A stretch of DNA of 64,000 nucleotides from Micromonospora_J zhanjiangensis (GCF_042650605.1 NZ_JBHSBN010000011.1:1-64000); one strand, 5' to 3'. Shown: positions 52,235-60,705, numbered from the stretch's first letter. Notes: generated by a model from the letters alone, not told the origin. Program-made: numbers and translations.

Positions 52235-53524
52235 TCAACTCGGCGCGCGGTAGCGGGCCAGGGCCGGGAAGACCGCGGCCAGCGTCACGGCCAACACGGC
52301 CGCGGCCAGCCCGCCGCCCGCCCAGGCGGCGGAGACGCCGAAGAACGCCGCCCCGGCCCCGGCCCGCAGGTCGCCGAGGCGCGGGCCACCGGCGATCACC
52401 ACCGTGTTCACGCCCTGCAACCGGCCGCGCATCCGGTCCGGCGCGTGCACCTGCAGGATCGACTGCCGCAGCACCGCGCTGACCAGGTCCGCCGAGCCGG
52501 CCAGCGCGAGCAGCGCCACGACCAGCCAGAGCCGGTGGGCCAGCCCGGACAGCGCCACCGCCACACCCCACCCGACCACCGCCAGCACCAGCACCAGGCC
52601 CTGCCGGCGGACCCGACCGATCCAGCCGGAGGTCAGCCCGCCCAGCAGCGCGCCGAGGGCGATCGAGCTGTACAGCCAGCCGATGGCCGCCCCACCGCCG
52701 AACCGCTCGACGGCCACCTCCGGGAACAGCGAGCGCGGCATCGCCAGCACCATCGCGATGATGTCGATGGCGAACGACAGCAGCAGCACCGGCGCGCCGG
52801 CCAGGTAGCGGAACCCGTCGACGACGCTGCGCAGCCCCACCGCGGGCCGGGCGCCGGCACCGGCGTCCGGGTCCGGCTCCGGCGGCAGCGCCGGCAACCG
52901 CCAGGTGGCCCAGAGCGCGGCCGTGAACAGCACCGCGTCCACCGCGTACGCGACCGCCACCGCGACCGGCTCGGACCAGGCGGCGAAGATCGGACCGGTG
53001 CTGAGCGGGGCCAGCATCGCCCCGGCCGTGAAGGTGGTGTAACCGAGCGTGTTGGCCGCCGGCAGCAGCTCCACCGGGACCAGCCGCGGGATGATCGCCT
53101 GGCGGGTCGGTGAGCTGACCGCGAAGGCGGTCGACTGCACCGCGACCAGCACCAGCAGCAGCACCGGGCTGTCCACCCGCAGCACCGCCTGGACCAGCAG
53201 CCCCAGGGTGGACGCCCACATCAGGGTCGAACCGGCCAGCAGCAACCGGCGCCGGTCGACCACGTCCGCGATGGCGCCGCCCCACAGGCCGAACACCAGC
53301 AGCGGGACCAGCCCGGCCACGCCGAGCAGCCCGACCCAGAACGAGTCCCGGGTCAGCGCGAACATCTCCACCGGCACGGCCACCGAGGTGAAGCCGTAGC
53401 CGTACGTCGAGATCGCGTTGCCGATCCACAACCGCCGGTACGCCGCGATCCGCAGCGGCCGTACGTCGATCGCCCAGCGAGCGGCCGGGCGCTCAGGCCG
53501 GGCCGCCGGTTCTGTCTTGGTCAC
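52235..53524 (-). CDS. MFS transporter
   Basis: The 429-residue protein starts at GTG 53524, overlapping the pdxH stop (GTGA). About 12 transmembrane helices are split by a cytoplasmic Pro/Asp-rich loop (~205-225). GGAIADVVDRRRLLL after helix 2 is the MFS motif A variant; the N-terminal LWIGNAISTYGYGF is typical of the MFS_3/enterobactin-exporter group. It is probably a drug or siderophore exporter. The overlap with pdxH gives coupled translation but the functional link is not obvious. Confidence 0.85.
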   Translation of the reverse strand: MTKTEPAARPERPAARWAIDVRPLRIAAYRRLWIGNAISTYGYGFTSVAVPVEMFALTRDSFWVGLLGVAGLVPLLVFGLWGGAIADVVDRRRLLLAGSTLMWASTLGLLVQAVLRVDSPVLLLVLVAVQSTAFAVSSPTRQAIIPRLVPVELLPAANTLGYTTFTAGAMLAPLSTGPIFAAWSEPVAVAVAYAVDAVLFTAALWATWRLPALPPEPDPDAGAGARPAVGLRSVVDGFRYLAGAPVLLLSFAIDIIAMVLAMPRSLFPEVAVERFGGGAAIGWLYSSIALGALLGGLTSGWIGRVRRQGLVLVLAVVGWGVAVALSGLAHRLWLVVALLALAGSADLVSAVLRQSILQVHAPDRMRGRLQGVNTVVIAGGPRLGDLRAGAGAAFFGVSAAWAGGGLAAAVLAVTLAAVFPALARYRAPS

Positions 53525-54180
53525 GGTGCCAGTCGTTCGATGATCCACTCTCCCCCGTCGGCCCGACGGTAGCGCAGTCGATCGTGCAGCCGACCGGCCC
53601 GCCCCTGCCAGAACTCCACCGACTCGGGGATCACCCGCAGGCCGCCCCAGTGCGGCGGGGCGGGCACCGGCGTACCGGCCGGGAACCGTCGCTCGGCGGC
53701 CCGGTACGCGTCGTCGAGCGCGGACCGGTCCGGCAGCACCCGGGACTGCGGGCTGGCCCAGGCGCCGAGTTGCGCGTTCCGCGGCCGTCCGGCGAAGTAC
53801 GCCTCGGTCTCCGCCCGGTCCACCGGTCGCACCGACCCGCACACCACCACCTGCCGGTGCAGCGGGTACCAGGGCAGCAGCAGGCTGGCGTACGGGTTGT
53901 CCCGCGCCTCGGTGCCCTTGCGCGACCCGTAGTTGGTGTAACAGACGAACCCGCGCTCGTCGTACCCCTTGAGCAGCACGGTCCGGGTGCTGGGCCGCCC
54001 GGCGGCGTCGGCGGTGGCGAGCACCATGGCGTTCGGTTCGGCCAGCCCGGTCGCGGCCGCCTCCCGGAACCAGCGGTCGAACTGGGTGTGCCAGTCGGCC
54101 GCCAGATCGGCCCGGTCCAGGCCCCGCCGGTCGGCGTACTCGTTGCGCATCGCGGCCGGTGATACGGCGTCGTCGGTCAC
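53521..54180 (-). CDS. pdxH: Pyridoxine/pyridoxamine 5'-phosphate oxidase
   Basis: The 219-residue protein starts at GTG 54180 after GAGGATGG. The FMN domain (ATADAAGRPSTRTVLLKGYDERGFVCYTNYGSRKGTE) and C-terminal PLP-oxidase dimerisation domain (PHWGGLRVIPESVEFWQGRAGRLHDRLRYRR) are complete. It oxidises pyridoxamine or pyridoxine phosphate to pyridoxal phosphate. It is divergent from citrate synthase 2, an arrangement common in actinobacteria. It supplies cofactor for PLP enzymes such as serC and the methionine lyase-like enzyme. Confidence 0.96.
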   Translation of the reverse strand: MTDDAVSPAAMRNEYADRRGLDRADLAADWHTQFDRWFREAAATGLAEPNAMVLATADAAGRPSTRTVLLKGYDERGFVCYTNYGSRKGTEARDNPYASLLLPWYPLHRQVVVCGSVRPVDRAETEAYFAGRPRNAQLGAWASPQSRVLPDRSALDDAYRAAERRFPAGTPVPAPPHWGGLRVIPESVEFWQGRAGRLHDRLRYRRADGGEWIIERLAP

Positions 54181-54448
54181 CGTCCCATCCTCGTACACCC
54201 GCTCCGACCTCCTCGGGCGCCGTGGCCCAACGAGCGTTCGGATCGACAGGTGTCGCGTGTAGCACACCCGTGGAGGGTCGCAAAACGAGTTACCCACCAG
54301 GCAAGATGTCACGAATACATCCCCAACGGGTCGCCCCTGGCTGCTTCGTCGAACCAATCGGTGCAGCCCCGGTCGCGCGGACAACCGGGATCCCCGGGCC
54401 GGGCGTCGACGGCCCGAGCCCCGGATCGACCACATCCAGGAGAGTGAA

Positions 54449-55555
54449 ATGTCCGACTTCAAGCCGGGGCTGGAAGGCGTTGTCGCCTTCGAGACCGAGA
54501 TCGCCGAACCCGACAAGGAGGGTGGCTCGCTGCGATACCGCGGCGTCGACATCGAGGATCTGATCGGGCAGGTCTCGTTCGGCAACGTCTGGGCGCTGCT
54601 GGTGGACGGCCGGTTCGGCCCCGGCCTGCCGCCGGCGGAGCCGTTCCCGGTGCCGGTGCACTCCGGCGACATCCGGGTGGACGTGCAGTCCGCGGTGGCG
54701 ATGCTCGCGCCGTACTGGGGGCTGAGCCAGCTGTTGGACATCTCGGACGAGCAGGCCCGCGAGGACCTGGCCCGGGTCTCGGTCACCGCGCTGTCCTTCG
54801 TCGCCCAGTCGGCCCGCGGCCTCGGCCTGCCCGCGGTACCGCAGAAGGAGATCGACAAGGCGCAGACCATCGTCGAGCGGTTCATGAAGCGCTGGCGCGG
54901 CGAGCCCGACCCGCGGCACGTCAAGGCCGTCGACGCGTACTTCATCTCGGCCGCCGAGCACGGCCTGAACGCCTCGACGTTCACCGCCCGGATCGTCGCC
55001 TCGACCGGCGCGGACGCCGCCGCCTGCATCTCCTCGGGCATCGGCGCCCTGTCCGGCCCGCTGCACGGCGGCGCGCCCTCCCGGGTGCTCGGCATGATCG
55101 AGGCCGTCGAGCGCAGCGGTGACGCCGAGGGGTACGTCAAGGGCGTGCTCGACCGCGGTGAGCGGCTGATGGGCTTCGGCCACCGGGTCTACCGGGCCGA
55201 GGACCCGCGTGCCCGGGTGCTCCGGCGCACCGCGAAGGAGTTGGGCGCGCCCCGGTTCGAGGTGGCCGAGGCGCTGGAGAAGGCCGCGCTGACCGAGTTG
55301 CAGGCCCGCCGCCCGGACCGGGTGCTGGCCACCAACGTCGAGTTCTGGTCGGCCGTGGTGCTGGACTTCGCCGAGGTGCCGGCGCACATGTTCACCTCGA
55401 TGTTCACCTGTGCCCGGATGGGTGGTTGGAGCGCCCACGTGCTGGAGCAGAAGAAGCTCAAGCGCCTGGTCCGCCCGTCCGCCCGGTACGTCGGCCCGGC
55501 CCCCCGCAAGGCCACCGAGGTGGCCGGCTGGGACGCCATCCCGCACGGCCTGTAG
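54449..55555 (+). CDS. citA: Citrate synthase 2 (CitA type)
   Basis: The 368-residue protein starts at ATG 54449 behind AGGAGAG. Catalytic histidines are H206 (PLHGGAP) and H245 (GFGHRVYR). The third catalytic residue, usually Asp in NVDFYSG, is Glu298 in NVEFWSA; the same Glu is, to my knowledge, found in actinobacterial CitA proteins, so it is a subfamily trait. The enzyme condenses acetyl-CoA and oxaloacetate. It is shorter than GltA and lacks its NADH-binding lead. A strong hairpin follows the stop. Expression with pdxH and serC neighbours matches other actinobacteria. Confidence 0.93.
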   Translation: MSDFKPGLEGVVAFETEIAEPDKEGGSLRYRGVDIEDLIGQVSFGNVWALLVDGRFGPGLPPAEPFPVPVHSGDIRVDVQSAVAMLAPYWGLSQLLDISDEQAREDLARVSVTALSFVAQSARGLGLPAVPQKEIDKAQTIVERFMKRWRGEPDPRHVKAVDAYFISAAEHGLNASTFTARIVASTGADAAACISSGIGALSGPLHGGAPSRVLGMIEAVERSGDAEGYVKGVLDRGERLMGFGHRVYRAEDPRARVLRRTAKELGAPRFEVAEALEKAALTELQARRPDRVLATNVEFWSAVVLDFAEVPAHMFTSMFTCARMGGWSAHVLEQKKLKRLVRPSARYVGPAPRKATEVAGWDAIPHGL

Positions 55556-55563
55556 GACGTCAC

Positions 55564-55597
55564 GGCCCGTCACCGCCCGGGCGGGCGGTGACGGGCC
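55564..55597 (+). terminator. Perfect hairpin terminator after citrate synthase
   Basis: GCCCGTCACCGCCC (55565-55578) and GGGCGGTGACGGGC (55583-55596) are perfect inverted copies around a 4-nt loop; G55564 and C55597 extend the stem. It lies nine bases after the stop. Confidence 0.88.
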
Positions 55598-55800
55598 CGG
55601 GACGGGCGGATGTGGCCGACGACTCACCCACGGAGCGAGAGGTACCGGCCCGCCGGAACGACCCGGGTGCGAGGATGGGGCCACGGCAGCGTCGCCGGCC
55701 CACCGCAAGGAACGCGGTCACGGGCGGCGACGACACCCGCCGTCGGCGTGGCCGCGCACTCCCGGGCTCACGGGCCCACCCGGAAGGATCTTCGATAACC

Positions 55801-56928
55801 GTGGCTGACGTTTCGACCATTCGGATCCCCGACGAGCTCAAGCCCGCCGACGGCCGGTTCGGCTGTGGGCCGTCCAAGGTCCGCCCGGCGGCGGTCTCGG
55901 CACTCGTCGAGGCCGCACCGACGTACCTCGGCACCTCGCACCGGCAGAAGACGGTCCGGGACCAGGTCGCCCGGCTGCGCCGCGGACTGGCCGAGTTCTT
56001 CTCCCTCCCGGACGGTTACGAGGTGATCATCGGCAACGGTGGCACCACCGCGTTCTGGGAGGTCGCCGCCTTCGGGCTGATCCGGGACCGGGCCCAGTTC
56101 GCGAGCTTCGGGGAGTTCGGCGCCAAGTTCGCCAAGGCCGTCAAGGACGCGCCGTTCCTCGGTGAGCCGACCGTCCGCAAGGCCGAGCCCGGCTCGGCGC
56201 CGGCCCTGGCCGCCGAGGCCGGCGTGGACGCGTACGCCACCCCGCACAACGAGACCTCCACCGGCGTGGCAGTGCCGATCAGCCGGGTGGCCGGTGCCGA
56301 CGAGGACGCGCTGCTGCTGGTCGACGCCACCTCCGGCGCGGGCGGGCTGGACGTCAACGTCGGCGAGACGGACGTCTACTACTTCGCCCCGCAGAAGTGC
56401 TTCGGCTCCGACGGCGGGCTGTGGATCGCGCTGATGTCCCCGGCCGCGTTGGCCCGGGCCACCGAGGTCAAGCAGTCCGGCCGGTACATCCCGGCGTTCC
56501 TCGACCTGGTCACCGCGATCGACAACTCGCGGCTGGAGCAGACGTACAACACCCCGGCGCTGGCCACCATCCTGCTGGCCGCCGAGCAGACCGACTGGAT
56601 GAACGCCCAGGGCGGCCTGGCCTGGGCGGTCAAGCGGACCGCCGAGAGCGCCGCCGCCGTGTACGGCTGGGCCGAGCGGTCCGCCGTGGCCAGCCCGTTC
56701 GTCACCGACCCGGCAGTACGCTCCAACGTGGTCGCCACCATCGACTTCGTCCCCGAGGTGGACGCGACGGCGGTGGCGAAGGCGTTGCGGGCCAACGGCA
56801 TCGTCGACACCGAGCCGTACCGGAAGCTGGGTCGCAACCAACTGCGGGTGGCCCTCTTCCCGTCCGTCGAGCCGGCCGACGTCGAGGCGTTGACGCGCTG
56901 CGTCGACCACGTCATCGAACGCCTCTGA
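55801..56928 (+). CDS. serC: Phosphoserine aminotransferase (actinobacterial type)
   Basis: The 375-residue protein starts at GTG 55801, with GGAAGGA 15 bases upstream. PLP Lys is K199 in YFAPQKCFGSDGG; GCGPSKVRPAAV and TSHRQKTVRDQV are SerC landmarks, and the sequence is of the mycobacterial type. It converts 3-phosphohydroxypyruvate and glutamate to phosphoserine in serine biosynthesis. An upstream extension of the frame to 55426 reads as non-coding. A hairpin (56942-56971) follows. Confidence 0.95.
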   Translation: MADVSTIRIPDELKPADGRFGCGPSKVRPAAVSALVEAAPTYLGTSHRQKTVRDQVARLRRGLAEFFSLPDGYEVIIGNGGTTAFWEVAAFGLIRDRAQFASFGEFGAKFAKAVKDAPFLGEPTVRKAEPGSAPALAAEAGVDAYATPHNETSTGVAVPISRVAGADEDALLLVDATSGAGGLDVNVGETDVYYFAPQKCFGSDGGLWIALMSPAALARATEVKQSGRYIPAFLDLVTAIDNSRLEQTYNTPALATILLAAEQTDWMNAQGGLAWAVKRTAESAAAVYGWAERSAVASPFVTDPAVRSNVVATIDFVPEVDATAVAKALRANGIVDTEPYRKLGRNQLRVALFPSVEPADVEALTRCVDHVIERL

Positions 56929-56941
56929 GCCCGTACGCCGT

Positions 56942-56971
56942 CCGGGCCCGGCGGTTTTCCATCGGGCCCGG
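56942..56971 (+). terminator. Hairpin terminator after serC
   Basis: CCGGGCCCG (56942-56950) and CGGGCCCGG (56963-56971) are inverted copies with a 12-nt loop, 13 bases past the serC stop. Confidence 0.75.
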
Positions 56972-57142
56972 GCGGCGCGGGTCGGGTACCCTGGGACACC
57001 AGCCTCCATGATCGATTGACCCAGGTCACCCGCGAATTGCGGGCGTGGCTCCTTCTACCTGGGAGCCGATCGGCGTACCGTGTCGAGAAGCCCGGGTGGC
57101 CGATCCGAGGCGGTGGCCAGCGAGCGGGATGGAGGCAACGCG

Positions 57143-58213
57143 ATGCGCCCGGTACGCTTCGTCGCCCTCTCCGAGGACGGCCATGCCCTGGTGCTCGCCG
57201 ACGAGGTGGGCCGCCTGCTCGCGCTCCCCATCGACGAGCGGGTCGCCACCGTTCTGACCAACGAGCCCGGTTCGCCCCCGCTCGCGGTGGCCACGTCGCC
57301 GGCCAACGACCCGGCACCATCGCTGTCCCCCCGGGACATCCAGGCCCGGATCCGGTCCGGCGAGTCCGCCGAGGACGTCGCCCGGATCGCCGGCGTGCCG
57401 GTCGACCGGGTGCTCCGCTACGCCGGACCGGTCCTGCAGGAGCGGGCGATGCTCGCCCAGCACGCCCGGCGCACCCGGCTGCGCTCCGCCGAGAAGCCCA
57501 CCCCGCTCGCCGAGGTGGTCGACGGTCGGCTGGCCCAGCACGGCATCGACACCGAGAAGATCTCTTGGGACGCCTACCGGCGCGACGACGGCACCTGGCG
57601 GATCGTCGCGACCTGGCCCTCGGGCAAGGCCACCGCGCAGGCCATCTGGGATCTCGACAAGACCCGGCAGACCGTCTCCCCGCACGACGACATGGCGCAG
57701 TACCTCTGCGCCGAGCGGCCCACGCCGATCCTCGGGCAGGAGCCGCCGCCGGAGCGCAGCGGGCACGCGCTGCCCGGTCCGTCCCGCGGTGAACCCGGCC
57801 GCGGTGGACACGGCCTGCCCGCGGCGGTCGGCGAGGCCGGGCGCACCGGTCGGGACCCGATCCGGGCCGGCCGGGACGCGCTGCTCGCCTCGCTGGACCG
57901 TCCGCTCGGCTCGAACGCCGGCCGCGGCCTCGACCCGGCGGCGATGGGTCCGTCGGAGACGCCCCGGCAGCGGCCGGTCGGCGGCGGCGCCGCGGCACTG
58001 CTCGGCGGCGGCCAGGGTTCCGCCTTCGACGACGACGCCGACGCACCCAAGGAGGTCCCGGCGGTGCCGTCGCTGGCGGTGCTGCGACCCCGGCGTACGG
58101 CCGGGCCGGCCGCCGGCGAGCCGACGGACGCCACCGGCAAGCCCCGCAAGCGGCTGCCGAGCTGGGACGACGTGCTGTTCGGCAGCGGACCGGCGGCCCG
58201 CGAGTCGTCCTGA
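57143..58213 (+). CDS. sepH: Septation protein SepH (DUF3071)
   Basis: The 356-residue protein starts at ATG 57143 with GGAGG upstream. The N-terminal DUF3071 domain (~1-185: MRPVRFVALSEDGHALVLADE, then LSPRDIQARIRSGESAEDVARIAGVPVDRVLRYAGPVLQERAMLAQHARR, and WRIVATWPSGKATAQAIWDLDKTRQTVSP) is complete. A long low-complexity Gly/Pro/Arg-rich tail follows, ending with a conserved KRLPSWDDVLFG. In Streptomyces SepH binds FtsZ and promotes septum formation; a C-terminal region is also needed there. This is a strong marker of an actinobacterium. Confidence 0.95.
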   Translation: MRPVRFVALSEDGHALVLADEVGRLLALPIDERVATVLTNEPGSPPLAVATSPANDPAPSLSPRDIQARIRSGESAEDVARIAGVPVDRVLRYAGPVLQERAMLAQHARRTRLRSAEKPTPLAEVVDGRLAQHGIDTEKISWDAYRRDDGTWRIVATWPSGKATAQAIWDLDKTRQTVSPHDDMAQYLCAERPTPILGQEPPPERSGHALPGPSRGEPGRGGHGLPAAVGEAGRTGRDPIRAGRDALLASLDRPLGSNAGRGLDPAAMGPSETPRQRPVGGGAAALLGGGQGSAFDDDADAPKEVPAVPSLAVLRPRRTAGPAAGEPTDATGKPRKRLPSWDDVLFGSGPAARESS

Positions 58214-58220
58214 CGCCGCT

Positions 58221-58284
58221 GCGGCGTTCGCGGTGGCCTGCCGCGTGATGTCCGCGGTGGTTTACTGCGCGGCGTTCGCGGTGG
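58221..58284. repeat. Pair of 16-bp direct repeats beyond sepH
   Basis: GCGGCGTTCGCGGTGG occurs exactly at 58221-58236 and 58269-58284. The pair lies just past the sepH stop, where the decayed accessory islet begins and the neighbouring gene has lost its end. Confidence 0.6.
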
Positions 58285-58344
58285 GGGTTGGCCGTTGCGC
58301 TGATCTCGCTGCTCATCCCGGGGTACGCCGGCGGCGGACTTTGG

Positions 58345-58829
58345 TCACGATGGGCCAGGTACTCGACCGGCCGGTCGGCGCGCTCGTCGTAGACTTCGAG
58401 CACCACGATGTGGCGGCCGGCGCGGGGCTTGTGGTCGTCGCCGCGGCGGGTGATCGGCAGTTCCAGCCACAGCCGCGTCTGGACAGGTGCCCCAACCGGG
58501 GTGGCTGAGTAGGGCGCCGAGCAGTGAATGCCCTCGATGGCACAGATAGCGGCCCGGGTGCACCAGTCGGGGTGCTCCGGCTGGCTCGCCGTCTCGAACT
58601 CGTACGACTGACCGCACGTGCGGGCACCGATGGGTGGGTGGGGCATGTGCAGTGGCGTGAGGTTCGCCCGGATGATGGCAGCCGCCACGTCGACCAGGTG
58701 CTCCCGGCAGGCGTAGCCGTGGCCGGCCAGCGAGTGGTAGGCGTCAACCTCGGAGTGCTCGTAGATCTCGAAGTACTGATCGGCGGGACGGCCACAGCCC
58801 GGCAGCGTGGCGGGAACGATAATGGTCAT
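58345..58829 (-). pseudogene. Hypothetical Cys/His-rich protein lacking a stop codon
   Basis: From ATG 58829 a well-behaved protein reads for about 160 residues: CGRPADQYFEIYEHSEVDAYHSLAGHGYACREHL, HMPHPPIGARTCGQSYEFETASQPEHPDWC, then VVLEVYDERADRPVEYL. Several Cys and His could bind zinc. After that the same frame stays open antisense to sepH down to 56379, with no stop, so the gene's true 3' end has been lost or frameshifted. Alternative frames stop at 58345 and 58313. I recognise it only as a type of hypothetical protein common in actinobacterial accessory DNA. It is divergent from a small HTH gene across an AT-rich promoter region. Confidence 0.6.
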
Positions 58830-58948
58830 GGGCCGCCTCCCTGGGGCGATCAAGGCCCTCGGTGAGCGCTACCACGCAAACCGGCGGCCGCCTTGCGCAG
58901 TGCCAACCACTCTAGCTTCAGTAGGCATCAAATATAAGAGTTAGTAGG

Positions 58949-58975
58949 CACTTTCTGTAATTCGAAAGTGGCCAC
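58949..58975. promoter_or_regulatory. Inverted repeats in the AT-rich divergent promoter of the accessory islet
   Basis: CACTTTC (58949-58955) and GAAAGTG (58964-58970) are inverted copies with an 8-bp spacer; GTGGCCAC (58968-58975) overlaps as a second palindrome. TAGTAGGCA also repeats near 58919 and 58942. The region lies between two divergent small genes. Confidence 0.5.
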
Positions 58976-59023
58976 TCTGAATAGGTATCAGTTTGCATCA
59001 ATCGGGCATGACACCATGGCCAC

Positions 59024-59278
59024 ATGCTCGATGACCTTGAGGCCGCAACGCGCGCCTACCACGACGCGCAGGCTGCGGTCGTCGAGGCTGAGCGAGCGCT
59101 GGCGAAAACCAAGGCCAACGTGCCGACGGCACGTGATCGGTTACGTGACGCCATCGTGCGGGCCGCCAAGGCCGGCGTGCGACAGACCGAGATCGTCCGC
59201 GTGACCGGCTACACCCGCGAATCCGTGCGCCGGATCTGCCGGGCCGCTGGCGTCGAGCCGCCCAGCACCGACGAATAA
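59024..59278 (+). CDS. Small coiled-coil helix-turn-helix protein
   Basis: The 84-residue protein starts at ATG 59024. A Glu/Ala-rich helix (~3-38: LEAATRAYHDAQAAVVEAERALAKTK) suits dimerisation, followed by a helix-turn-helix (~45-75: RAAKAGVRQTEIVRVTGYTRESVRRICR). Small proteins of this shape are common in mobile DNA of Micromonosporaceae, where some act as repressors. The inverted repeats just upstream could be its operator. Function is inferred from the fold only. Confidence 0.72.
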   Translation: MLDDLEAATRAYHDAQAAVVEAERALAKTKANVPTARDRLRDAIVRAAKAGVRQTEIVRVTGYTRESVRRICRAAGVEPPSTDE

Positions 59279-59299
59279 GGCCCTCACACCATCCCGCCA

Positions 59300-59460
59300 G
59301 GGACAACGCGAAGGCCCGATGATTCGCTGGATCCGGATCTGGGCGACTTGGACGCGTACCTGTCCATCGCTCATGAGTTCGGTGCACGCACCGTCCTGGA
59401 CGTCGGTTGCGGCACCGGGACCTTCGCATGCCTGCTCGCGACTCGCGGTCGGGAGGCGGC
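59300..59460 (+). pseudogene. SAM-dependent methyltransferase fragment
   Basis: In one frame the sequence reads D-L-D-A-Y-L-S-I-A-H-E-F-G-A-R-T and then VLDVGCGTGTFACLLATRG, the SAM-binding motif I of class I methyltransferases. No start codon precedes it in frame, and after about 59460 the reading turns to GC-biased noise. The rest of the enzyme is missing. It is a remnant cut short, with the 56-bp palindrome about 100 bp downstream. Confidence 0.65.
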
Positions 59461-59525
59461 TCGGCGGTCGGGCCAACGAAGCGGGGGTCGGACGGGGCCA
59501 GGCTGGGCCGGGTGGAGGCTGGGCA

Positions 59526-59544
59526 ACATCACTGAAGGTGATGT
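59526..59544. repeat. Short perfect hairpin ahead of the large palindrome
   Basis: ACATCAC (59526-59532) and GTGATGT (59538-59544) are inverted copies with a 5-nt loop. It lies 20 bp before the large palindrome. Confidence 0.5.
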
Positions 59545-59563
59545 CGGCCGAGACCGCCACCCT

Positions 59564-59619
59564 TTTTGGGCCTACATCGAATTCGTAGTAGCTACTACGA
59601 ATTCGATGTAGGCCCAAAA
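59564..59619. repeat. Perfect 56-bp palindrome
   Basis: Left arm 59564-59591 (starting TTTTGGGCCTACATCGAATT) and right arm 59592-59619 are exact inverted copies with no loop; the centre reads GTAGTAG/CTACTAC. Two GAATTC sites and AT-rich composition set it apart from the genome. Because it is palindromic, both strands have the A-run at the 3' side, so it is not an ordinary terminator. It could be abutted terminal repeats of a lost transposon, a recombination or replication site, or a cloning/assembly artefact. Confidence 0.97.
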
Positions 59620-59718
59620 GTATGTGGCCGTGCCGAGGGTCGTGAAGCCTGGCGGTGGCGGCGTCGGGGCGAGCGGGGATTGTGGGCACTCGAAGTCGGG
59701 GCGTGGCACGGTGTGGTG

Positions 59719-60705
59719 ATGGATTACATCAACCTGGGGCGTACCGGGCTGTCGGTGAGCCGGCTCTGTCTGGGCACGATGAACTTCGGACCGTTCACCA
59801 GCGAGCCGGACAGCTTCACGATCATGGACCGGGCGCTGGAACACGGCATCAACTTCTTCGACACGGCGAACATCTACGGGCGGAAGATCGCCGTGGGCGC
59901 CACCGAGGAGATCATCGGCCGGTGGTTCGCGCAGGGTGACGGGCGGCGGGACAAGGTGGTGCTGGCCACCAAGGTCTACGGCCCGATGGGCGACTGGCCG
60001 AACGAGCGTGGCCTGTCGGCCCGGCACATCATCCGGTCCTGTGAGGACTCGCTGCGCCGGCTGCGGACCGACACCATCGACCTGTTCCAGATGCACCACG
60101 TCTCCCGGGCCACGCCCTGGGAGGAGATCTGGCAGGCCATGGAGACCCTGGTCGCCCAGGGCAAGGTCGTCTACGTCGGGTCGTCCAACTTCGCCGGCTG
60201 GCACCTCGCCGCCGCCCAGGAGTCGGCCCACCGACGCAACTTCCTCGGCCTGGTCTCCGAGCAGTGTCACTACAACCTGCTGACCCGACACGTCGAACTC
60301 GAACTGCTGCCGGCCGCCCAGCACTACGGCATCGGCGTCATCCCCTGGTCGCCGCTGCGCGGCGGACTGCTCGGCGGGGTGCTTCGCAAGCAGGCCGAGG
60401 GGACCGCAGCCCGGACCAATATGGACCACATGACCGGCGAGCTGGCCGAGCGTCGCGGCGCGATCGAGGCGTACGAGAAGTTGTGCGCCGACCTCGGCCA
60501 CGATCCGGCGGATGTGGCGCTGGGGTGGTTGCTGTCCCGGCCCGGCGTGACCGCGCCGATCATCGGACCGCGTACGGTCGAGCAGCTCGACGCGTCGCTG
60601 GGTGGGCTGACGGTCGAGCTGACCGAGGACGTGCTGGCCCGGCTGGACGAGCTGTTCCCCCCGGTCGGCAAGGGCGGCCCCGGTCCGGAGGCCTGGGCCT
60701 GGTGA
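59719..60705 (+). CDS. Aldo/keto reductase
   Basis: The 328-residue protein starts at ATG 59719. The catalytic tetrad is D48 and Y53 (NFFDTANIYG), K85 (LATKVYG) and H126 (FQMHHV). The NADPH-binding C-terminus (APIIGPRTVEQLDASLGGL) is complete and the start LGRTGLSVSRLCLGTMNFG is typical of the AKR family close to oxidoreductases of the YajO/YghZ type. It reduces aldehydes or ketones with NADPH; substrate unknown. The upstream ribosome site is weak. The DNA between its start and the palindrome holds no promoter that I can call. Confidence 0.93.
   Translation: MDYINLGRTGLSVSRLCLGTMNFGPFTSEPDSFTIMDRALEHGINFFDTANIYGRKIAVGATEEIIGRWFAQGDGRRDKVVLATKVYGPMGDWPNERGLSARHIIRSCEDSLRRLRTDTIDLFQMHHVSRATPWEEIWQAMETLVAQGKVVYVGSSNFAGWHLAAAQESAHRRNFLGLVSEQCHYNLLTRHVELELLPAAQHYGIGVIPWSPLRGGLLGGVLRKQAEGTAARTNMDHMTGELAERRGAIEAYEKLCADLGHDPADVALGWLLSRPGVTAPIIGPRTVEQLDASLGGLTVELTEDVLARLDELFPPVGKGGPGPEAWAW

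Noticed and set aside
54449..55555. Citrate synthase inactivated by Asp-to-Glu change
   Set aside because: Both catalytic histidines and all surrounding motifs are intact, and the Glu appears to be normal for this actinobacterial type.
56379..58344. Open frame antisense to sepH, continuing from the hypothetical gene at 58829
   Set aside because: It is the GC-bias shadow of sepH. The plus strand has the complete SepH domain; the minus-strand reading is low complexity.
59564..59619. Intrinsic transcription terminator
   Set aside because: Although it can fold, it has no loop and the A-runs instead of T-runs follow the stem on both strands.
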